Assembly: GCF_017876755.1 (NCBI RefSeq)
Contig: NZ_JAGIOO010000001.1
Location: 3,333,786-3,397,785, forward strand
Length of the DNA: 64,000 bases
Direction: 5' to 3'
From: Crossiella equi
GTDB taxonomy: Bacteria > Actinomycetota > Actinomycetes > Mycobacteriales > Pseudonocardiaceae
Shown here piece by piece: positions 57,071-64,000 of this stretch; the first letter of the stretch is position 1, and each line of letters begins with the position of its first letter. Under the pieces are notes generated by a model, which was not told the DNA's origin, searched no databases, and saw only the letters and a list, made by a program, of their open reading frames with translations. A program made the position numbers and the translations under genes.

Positions 57071-57970
57071 ATGCCTTCCCCCACCTGGCTCGACCGCACC
57101 TGCTCCCCCGACGGCCTGCTCAGCCGTGAACGCGCCCTCGCCCTGGGCGTGCGCGACGGCGCGCTCGCGCACGCCGTGCGCACGGGTGTCCTGCACCGCC
57201 TGCAGCGGGGCTGCTACCTGCGCGCGGACACCCCGCCCAGCCCCGAGGCCAGGGCCCGGGCGGCGCTGCGGGCGGCGGGCCGCGCGACGGCGGTGGCCAG
57301 CCACCACACGGCGGCGCGCCTGCACGGCCTGGCCCTGCCGCCGGACCCGGGCCCGGAGCACGTCACGGTGCCCAGGGCCTACCGCCACATCCGCCGCCGG
57401 GAGCTGGTCTCGCACTCGGGCGCGCTGCCCGAGGACCACGTCACCCGGGTGCGGGGCGTACCGGTCACCACGGTGCCGCGCACGGTCCTCGACCTGGCCC
57501 GCCTGCTGCCACGCCTGCCCGCGGTCTGGCTGGTCGAACACGCCCTGCACCACGAGCTGACCACTCACCGGGCCCTGTCCACCTGCCTGGACACCCTGCC
57601 CACGGCCCCGGGTGACCGCGAGCTCCGGGCCCGCCTGGACGCGGCCACCGGCGGCGCCTCCAGCTACCTGGCGTGCGCGGCCCGCCTGGCCCTGGCCGAC
57701 GCCCACCTCCCCCTCTTCGCCGACAACCACCACCTGGTCACCGCTGGCCTGTCCCTGGGCCAGGTCGCGGGCGCCTACCCGAGTCACCAGCTGGCCCTGG
57801 TCTTCCTGGAACCGAACACCCCGCGCGGCCGCCGCTGGCTCCCCCTGGGCTGGCGCGTGCTCACCTTCTCCTGGCGCGACATCCTGCACACCCCGTCGAA
57901 GTTCACCACCACCATCGCCGAAGCCCTGGACCGCTCCCACCCAGGCCGCTCGAACCGGACGGACCGATGA
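57071..57970 (+). CDS. AbiEi-like antitoxin-type protein with degenerate DUF559-like end
   Basis: This 299-residue protein starts with a wing-helix-like region (D-G-L-L-S-R-E-R-A-L-A-L-G-V) and R-G-C-Y-L-R, A-S-H-H-T-A-A-R-L-H-G-L and V-P-R-T-V-L-D-L-A-R, which match AbiEi/type IV antitoxin-like proteins common in actinobacteria. The C-terminal part keeps W-R-V-L-T-F-S-W-R-D-I-L of VSR-like DUF559 domains but lacks the D..E.K catalytic core. No AbiEii partner is nearby. ATG 57071. Confidence 0.65.
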   Translation: MPSPTWLDRTCSPDGLLSRERALALGVRDGALAHAVRTGVLHRLQRGCYLRADTPPSPEARARAALRAAGRATAVASHHTAARLHGLALPPDPGPEHVTVPRAYRHIRRRELVSHSGALPEDHVTRVRGVPVTTVPRTVLDLARLLPRLPAVWLVEHALHHELTTHRALSTCLDTLPTAPGDRELRARLDAATGGASSYLACAARLALADAHLPLFADNHHLVTAGLSLGQVAGAYPSHQLALVFLEPNTPRGRRWLPLGWRVLTFSWRDILHTPSKFTTTIAEALDRSHPGRSNRTDR

Positions 57971-59012
57971 CACCGATGCCCATCCTGCGGCTGGCTCGAC
58001 CACAGGCAGGGGGCCGCCCACCGCGGCGTCCCCGGCGTTGCCCGCCAACAACCTGGTCGATGCGTTCGGGGACAGCGGCCGGATGACGCGGGCGGTGTTG
58101 CCGAGGCGGGGCACGATCGCCCGGGACTGCCTGAGCTGGTTGCGGCAGTGCTCGACCGCGTTGCGGCACTTGTGGATCTCGGTTTCGAGTACCAGTGGGC
58201 GACCACTCGCCCGCCCCTCGTCCCGATGGCTGCCCCAGGTGCTGTGTGGGGCGCGACGCCTTGATCTGGCGTTCCGTGCCAGAGGCCACGAGCCGTCCGC
58301 CGACCGAGCGCTCCCGGTTGCGCCGTTGGTCACTTCTTTCCTGGATGACCGCGGAGATCGCCGCCATCGGCAGCACGGTTGGCCCGCGAGGAACAGATCT
58401 TGTCCGCGGCCACCGCCTCCGGCCGGGTTCGAGGGCGACCGGTGACCCCGGGAACACGGATCTTGGCCAGCACGTCCTGAAACTGTGGGCAGCGGTAGCC
58501 CGCCAGCCTCGGGATCACCGCGGTACCGCCGACTGCTTCGGAAGCGGCGTCCCTTCTTCCTGGGTCGGTGCTCGTTCCAGGACGTCCGGGGGCTCCGCGG
58601 TCATGGCCGGTCCAGCCGCCTCCTGGTGGTCACGACTGCCACGGCCGGTCAGCCTGCTGCCACGGGATCGGCGGGTTTCCCTGGGCGCGGCGACTGTTCG
58701 CATTGCCGCGCAATGAGTTTGCCACTGCCGTGCCGTACTGCACCGGCAGAAGTAGTACCCGGCAACAGGAAGGAGAGCCGTGAGGTCTGTTGGCGTAGCA
58801 ACCGATTGCTCGACCAGGCCGCAGGGTGTGGTGGTGGCTCGGCGGGCAAAGGCCTTGGTGGGAAAAGAAAGGGGGCCTGCGCGACAAGTCCAGGGGGGAG
58901 GGGACGTTCGGCGCGCAGACCCAGGGCTGAGCTTAGCCTCGATCGGGTGGGGTTGTCCGCAGCTTCACCCGTACGAGCGGATGGATGTCGGGTACGTGGT
59001 GGTACGTCCGGT
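57971..59012. other. 1-kb region with a decayed insertion element
   Basis: Apart from the transposase remnant (58030-58690) I see no intact gene. A short frame from GTG 58780 has a good GGAAGGAGAG site but runs into the ABC permease gene and has no family likeness. Confidence 0.5.
58030..58690 (-). pseudogene. remnant of an IS5-family DDE transposase
   Basis: On the - strand, fragments in three frames follow the IS5 order: about 58690-58520 (R-G-S-R-D-H-Q-E-A), 58518-58370 (F-Q-D-V-L-A-K-I-R-V-P and A-A-D-K-I-C-S-S-R-A-N-R, matching the A-D-K-A-Y-S-S motif), 58367-58260 (V-I-Q-E-R-S-D-Q-R-R-N-R) and 58190-58030 (H-K-C-R-N-A-V-E-H, the RNxVE motif). Frameshifts separate them. Terminal inverted repeats were not found. 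Confidence 0.72.
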
Positions 59013-59843
59013 TCAGTGGAGCAGGAGCTTGCCCAGGCGGCGGGTGGTGAGCCAGAGGCCCAGGGCGGCGATCACCAGGAAGTAGGCCAGGTGGCCGAAC
59101 ATGGCCGGGCCCACGTGGCCCGTGGTCAGGCCCCGCATCAGTTCGACCGCGCGGTAGAGGGGGAGCCATTCGATGATCCACTGGAGGGGGCGCGGGTAGA
59201 CCGTGAGCGGGTAGAAGGTGCTGCAGAAGAGGAACATCGGCAGGATGGCCAGCTGGATCAGGTCGAAGTCCTGCCAGGAGCGCATGAACGTGGTGCAGGC
59301 CATGCCCGCGGCGGCGAAGGCGAAGGCCACGAACAGGGCGGCGGGCAGGGCCAGCAGCGCCCAGGGCGACTCGATGAGGTCCATGCCCAGCATCACCAGC
59401 AGGAAGCCCGCCGAGTACAGGCCACCCCGGATCACCGCCCAGGTGATCTCGCCGACCGCCACGTCCAGCGGGCCGAGCGAGGTGGCCAGCACCGCGTCGT
59501 AGAGCTTGGCGTACTTGAGCTTGAAGAAGACGTTGTAGGTGGCGTCGTTGATCGCGCCGTTCATCGCCGCCGAGGCGAGGAGGGCGGGAGCCAAGAAGAC
59601 CGCGTAGTCCATGGGGGCGCCGTCCGGGCCCGCGACCTGGCCGACCATGCTGCCGAAGCCGACGCCGAGGGAGAGGAGGAAGAACAGGGGTTCGAGCAGG
59701 CCGGAGAGCAGGGTCAGCCAGGACCGCCGGTTCACCACCAGGGCGCGTTCGACCAGCATGCGGCCCCGGCCCGCGTACAGGCCCGAGGGCAGCACGCGCA
59801 GCAGCGGGCCGCCGGGGCGGGGCGCGGTCGGGGTGGTGGTCAT
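59013..59843 (-). CDS. ABC-2 type transporter permease
   Basis: This 276-residue protein has six hydrophobic helices and the ABC-2 pattern F-L-A-P-A-L-L-A-S-A-A-M-N and S-T-F-Y-P-L-T-V-Y-P, matching the drug-exporter DrrB type. It starts one base after the stop of a second permease, and with it and the upstream ATPase makes a three-gene exporter. Confidence 0.88.
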   Translation of the reverse strand: MTTTPTAPRPGGPLLRVLPSGLYAGRGRMLVERALVVNRRSWLTLLSGLLEPLFFLLSLGVGFGSMVGQVAGPDGAPMDYAVFLAPALLASAAMNGAINDATYNVFFKLKYAKLYDAVLATSLGPLDVAVGEITWAVIRGGLYSAGFLLVMLGMDLIESPWALLALPAALFVAFAFAAAGMACTTFMRSWQDFDLIQLAILPMFLFCSTFYPLTVYPRPLQWIIEWLPLYRAVELMRGLTTGHVGPAMFGHLAYFLVIAALGLWLTTRRLGKLLLH

Positions 59844-59844
59844 G

Positions 59845-60786
59845 TCAGTTCGCCAGCCTTCGCCGGAAGTTGCGGATGGACAGCACCGTGCCCACGGCCA
59901 CGAGCAGGAGCAGGTACGCGGTGTGCCCCACGGCTGGCCACAGCCGCAGGTCGCCCAGCAGCACGCCCCGGGCCAGCTCGGTGCCGTGCCACAGCGGTGT
60001 GACCCAGGCCAGCGGCTGCACGAACTCGGGCAGCCGGTCCAGGGGGAAGAACGTGCCCGCGAACAAGGTCATCGGCATCAGCACGAACCGGAAGATCGTG
60101 CTGAGCTTCTGGCCCTCGTCGTCGACGGTGGCCACGTAGGCGACCAGCGGCGCGGCGAAGGCCAGCCCGGCCAGCGTGGCGAAGACGAGCGAGAACACCA
60201 CCAGCGGACTGCCCACCCCGCCGAACAGCGCGGCCACCACCAGGTAGATGGCCCCGGAGATCACCAACCGGGCCCCGGTCCACAACAGCTGGCCGCCCAC
60301 GATCTGGCCCGCGGTGATGGGCGAGGCGTTGATGCCCCAGAACGTGCGCTGCCACTTGAACGACGACAGCACGGGGAAGGTCGACTCTCCGCACGCGTTC
60401 TGCACCGCCGACACCGCGAGCAGCGCGGGCGCCAGGTACTCGAGGTAGGACACCCCGCCGGGCACGGCCCCGGGCTTCACCTGCGACCCGATGCCCAGGC
60501 CCAGGGCCAGGAGGAAGAGGAGGGGCTGGCCCACGCTGGAGAAGAAGGTGGCGCGCCAGTTGCGCTTGTACCAGGTCCACTTGCCCTCGACGACCAGCAA
60601 CGCGGCCCGGAAGGCACCCACCGGACGGCCGGTGGCCCGACGAGGGGCGGGGGCCGGGGAGAGGGTGGCGGCCGGGCTCGCGGTGGCGGGCGGGACTGCG
60701 GGGGCGGCCGGGGGTGCGGCGGGGCCGCCGGGTTCGGGCGGCTGGTCGGCGGGGCGCTGGGGTAGGCCCGGTTGGTCGGTCGCCAT
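59845..60786 (-). CDS. ABC-2 type transporter permease
   Basis: This 313-residue protein has a Pro/Ala-rich cytoplasmic N-terminus (about 50 residues) and six hydrophobic helices with E-Y-L-A-P-A-L-L-A-V-S-A-V-Q-N and A-G-T-F-F-P-L-D-R-L-P. ATG 60786 overlaps the ATPase stop (ATGA). It is paralogous to the next permease; the two likely form a heterodimer. Confidence 0.88.
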   Translation of the reverse strand: MATDQPGLPQRPADQPPEPGGPAAPPAAPAVPPATASPAATLSPAPAPRRATGRPVGAFRAALLVVEGKWTWYKRNWRATFFSSVGQPLLFLLALGLGIGSQVKPGAVPGGVSYLEYLAPALLAVSAVQNACGESTFPVLSSFKWQRTFWGINASPITAGQIVGGQLLWTGARLVISGAIYLVVAALFGGVGSPLVVFSLVFATLAGLAFAAPLVAYVATVDDEGQKLSTIFRFVLMPMTLFAGTFFPLDRLPEFVQPLAWVTPLWHGTELARGVLLGDLRLWPAVGHTAYLLLLVAVGTVLSIRNFRRRLAN

Positions 60787-61721
60787 CAGTCCACCAGGGT
60801 GCGGCCGGTGAGGCGGAGGAAGACGTCCTCCAGGGAGCTGCGGCGGACCAGGGTGGAGAGGGGGCGCAGGCCTCGGGACTGGGCCGCGGCCAGGGCGGCT
60901 TCGCCGTCGGCGGTGTAGAGGAGCAGGCGGTCCGGGAGGATCTCCACGCGGTCGGCCAGGCCTTCGACCAGGGGGGCCGCTTCGGCTTGGTGGCCTGGGA
61001 GGAAGCGGAGTTCCAGCACCTCGCGGGTGGAGTGGGCCGCGATGAGGTCGGCCGGGGAGCCTTCGGCGACGATGCGGCCCGCGTCCATGACGACCAGGCG
61101 GTCGCAGAGCTGTTCGGCCTCGTCCATGTAGTGCGTGGTGATGATGAGGGTGACGCCCTGCTGCTTGAGGCGGAAAAGGCGGTCCCACAACAGGTGGCGG
61201 GCTTGGGGGTCCAGGCCGGTGGTGGGTTCGTCCAGGAGGAGCAGCTCCGGGTCGTTGACCAGGGAGCGAGCGATGGTCAGGCGGCGTTTCATGCCACCCG
61301 AGAGGGGTTCGACCTCCGCGTCCGCCCGATCGGTGAGCTGGGCGAACTCCATCAGTTCCACGGCCTTGGACCTCACGTGGGCCTTGGACAGGCCGAAGTA
61401 GCGGCCGTAGAGCTGGAGGTTCTGCCGGACGGTGAGCTCGTTGTCGAGGTTGTCCTGCTGCGGGACCACCCCGATGCGCGCCCGGATCCGCGGGCCGTCG
61501 GTGTCCGGGTCCAGGCCCAGCACGCTCAGCTCGCCGCCGCTGCGCGGGGAGACGCAGGAGATCATGCGCATGGTGGAGGACTTGCCCGCACCGTTGGGGC
61601 CCAGGAAGCCGAAGGCCTCACCGGCCCCGACCTTCACGTCGATGCCCCGGACCGCCTCGAAGTCGCCGAAGCGCTTCGTGAGCCCCCGTGCCTCGACCAG
61701 CCAACCATCGCCGCCGTTCAC
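60786..61721 (-). CDS. ABC transporter ATP-binding protein, DrrA-like
   Basis: This 311-residue protein has Walker A G-P-N-G-A-G-K-S-S, signature L-S-G-G-M-K-R-R-L, Walker B L-L-L-L-D-E-P-T-T-G-L-D-P and the H-loop in T-T-H-Y-M-D-E-A-E. The C-terminal extension is as in antibiotic-exporter ATPases. GTG 61721. First gene of a three-gene operon. Confidence 0.93.
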   Translation of the reverse strand: MNGGDGWLVEARGLTKRFGDFEAVRGIDVKVGAGEAFGFLGPNGAGKSSTMRMISCVSPRSGGELSVLGLDPDTDGPRIRARIGVVPQQDNLDNELTVRQNLQLYGRYFGLSKAHVRSKAVELMEFAQLTDRADAEVEPLSGGMKRRLTIARSLVNDPELLLLDEPTTGLDPQARHLLWDRLFRLKQQGVTLIITTHYMDEAEQLCDRLVVMDAGRIVAEGSPADLIAAHSTREVLELRFLPGHQAEAAPLVEGLADRVEILPDRLLLYTADGEAALAAAQSRGLRPLSTLVRRSSLEDVFLRLTGRTLVD

Positions 61722-61792
61722 GGTCTCCGACGGTAACGGAGACCACCGACAGTTCCGAAGCCATTACCGGGCGGAGCTCCGGACGCAGAACC

Positions 61793-61824
61793 GGGGCGCC
61801 TCCGCTGAACAGCGGAGACGCCCC
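61793..61824 (-). terminator. hairpin after ndk
   Basis: GGGGCG and CTCCGCT (61793-61806) pair with AGCGGAG and CGCCCC (61811-61824) with a small internal mismatch and loop GAAC, just past the ndk stop on the - strand. Confidence 0.65.
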
Positions 61825-61843
61825 GGGACGAGCCTGTGCGGCC

Positions 61844-62260
61844 TCAGCCCTCCAGGCTGGGGAACCACAGCTTGATCTCGCGGGCGGCCGACTCCGGGGA
61901 GTCCGAGCCGTGCACGAGGTTGTACTGGGTCTCCAGCGCGAAGTCGCCGCGGATGGTGCCCGGGGTGGCCTTCTCCACCGGGTCGGTGCCACCGGCCAGC
62001 TGGCGGAACGCCGGGATGGCGCGGGTGCCCTCGACCACGGCGGCCACGAGCGGGCCGGAGGTGATGAAGTCCAGCAGGTCACCGAAGAACGGCTTGCCGT
62101 CGTGCTCGGCGTAGTGCTGCTCGGCGACGGAACGCTCGACGTTGCGCAGCTCCAGCGCGACGAGCTTCAGGCCCTTGCGCTCGATGCGGGAGATGACCTC
62201 ACCGACCAGGCCGCGGGCAACGCCGTCGGGCTTGACCAGGACCAGGGTGCGCTCGCTCAC
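61844..62260 (-). CDS. ndk: nucleoside diphosphate kinase
   Basis: This 138-residue protein begins [13 protein letters not shown] and has the phosphorylated His in N-L-V-H-G-S-D-S. It balances nucleoside triphosphates. GTG 62260 is chosen over ATG 62269 because AAGGAG would sit one base from the ATG but ten bases from the GTG. It follows the LapA-like gene on the same strand, 83 bases downstream. Counterpart of Rv2445c, though here 11 kb from rne. Confidence 0.95.
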   Translation of the reverse strand: MSERTLVLVKPDGVARGLVGEVISRIERKGLKLVALELRNVERSVAEQHYAEHDGKPFFGDLLDFITSGPLVAAVVEGTRAIPAFRQLAGGTDPVEKATPGTIRGDFALETQYNLVHGSDSPESAAREIKLWFPSLEG

Positions 62261-62343
62261 GACGTACATTCTCCTTGGATCAACGCCCGGGATCCGGGCG
62301 GTTCAACGGTCGGGGTGTGGGCGCAGGGTACCCGGCTGGGTGG

Positions 62344-62709
62344 TCAGCCCCGGCCGCTGCCCCGGCGAGCGCTGCGCCGCAGCTGCAGGATGCGCGCGTA
62401 CCCGGGCACCGCGACCAGCAGCACGCCCGCGATCGCGGACAGCAGCAAGGCCACCCCGAGCGGCAGCGAGCCCGCCACGCCGAAGTAGGAGATCTGCACG
62501 TCCTGGCTGTTCTCCAGGATGAACACGAGCAGCAGCAGGAGCACCACCGCGGCCACCACGAACACCGTCCACAGCCCACCGAGCCTGCTGCGGCCGCCCG
62601 GGGACGGGGTGGTGCCGGTACCGCCCGCCGGGCGGCTGGTGGGGCCGTCGGTGTCCGGCCGGGCGTGCGCGCCGGTCGTGCTGCCGTCGGGGCGGTGTGC
62701 GTCGGTCAT
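62344..62709 (-). CDS. LapA/DUF1049 family membrane protein
   Basis: This 121-residue protein has a polar N-terminus (about 40 residues) and two TM helices joined by the family phrase E-N-S-Q-D-V-Q-I-S-Y-F-G, as in the LapA (DUF1049) group. Its function in actinobacteria is unknown. ATG 62709. Confidence 0.75.
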   Translation of the reverse strand: MTDAHRPDGSTTGAHARPDTDGPTSRPAGGTGTTPSPGGRSRLGGLWTVFVVAAVVLLLLLVFILENSQDVQISYFGVAGSLPLGVALLLSAIAGVLLVAVPGYARILQLRRSARRGSGRG

Positions 62710-62845
62710 GGTGGGGCCTGCCTTCCAGCGCGCGGAGTGTTCCCCAGGTACTTCGGGTACCCGGACGGGCGACTCGATTCACCGGTTGGGCGAATCAAGT
62801 CCCCGGCCGGGCCACACCGCACCCGGAACCGGCCCCACCGCGGCC

Positions 62846-64000
<1,155 letters not shown>

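Noticed and set aside
58780-59085. 101-codon frame with a good GGAAGGAGAG site
   Set aside because: It runs into the ABC permease gene on the other strand, has Arg/Gly-rich composition and no homologous motif.

Overview
The window is 64 kb of very high G+C DNA with many GTG and TTG starts, dense operons with 4-base stop/start overlaps, and almost no non-coding DNA. The content and order of the housekeeping genes point to an actinobacterium, most likely in the Pseudonocardiales. The strongest evidence is recalled gene order: lepA, transglutaminase / alpha-E / permuted ATP-grasp genes, rpsT, holA, comEC, comEA, degV, an OctT-like SGNH gene, a GpgP-like phosphatase, rsfS, nadD, proA, proB, obgE, rpmA, rplU, rne and ndk follow the Mycobacterium tuberculosis Rv2404c-Rv2445c backbone, interrupted by lineage-specific insertions. 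The genus assignment is inference; the gene calls are read from the sequence.

Layout. 0-9.6 kb is accessory: the end of an enoyl-CoA hydratase gene, a GNAT gene, a membrane-anchored barnase-like RNase with barstar, an MDR oxidoreductase, a MOSC protein, an APC permease, an HD hydrolase, an MFS exporter and a VapBC-type pair. 9.6-15.1 kb holds lepA and the three-gene permuted ATP-grasp system, whose ATP-grasp protein ends in eight glutamines. 15.1-26 kb holds a shrunken methyltransferase, a lipoprotein, a DMT transporter, a PASTA-less Ser/Thr kinase, an ABC exporter, an SPFH gene paired with a ribbon-helix-helix gene behind a perfect 16-bp palindrome, a secreted lipase and a GH3 glycosidase. 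26-40 kb carries rpsT, an ECF-like sigma factor opposite a subtilisin inhibitor, holA, threonine synthase behind a clear SAM-I riboswitch, the competence genes comEC and comEA, and degV to nadD. 39-47.8 kb has an iodotyrosine-deiodinase-like flavoprotein, a ferredoxin, a TetR regulator, proA, a RecQ helicase fused to a phosphoribosyltransferase-like domain, proB, obgE, rpmA and rplU. 48-57 kb has RNase E/G and the two TIGR03936/TIGR03960 radical-SAM genes, split by two secreted S8 proteases. 57-64 kb has an AbiEi-like protein, a decayed IS5-type transposase, a three-gene ABC-2 exporter, ndk, a LapA-like protein and the 3' part of a pullulanase gene.

Functional themes: proline synthesis (proA, proB), ribosome and RNA metabolism (lepA, rpsT, rsfS, obgE, rpmA, rplU, rne), DNA uptake and repair (comEC, comEA, holA, recQ), and secreted proteolysis with its likely inhibitor (two S8 proteases, one SSI-type inhibitor). 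The most notable regulatory element is the SAM-I riboswitch on thrC, whose closing helix runs into the Shine-Dalgarno sequence. No tRNA, rRNA, CRISPR array or intact mobile element was seen.
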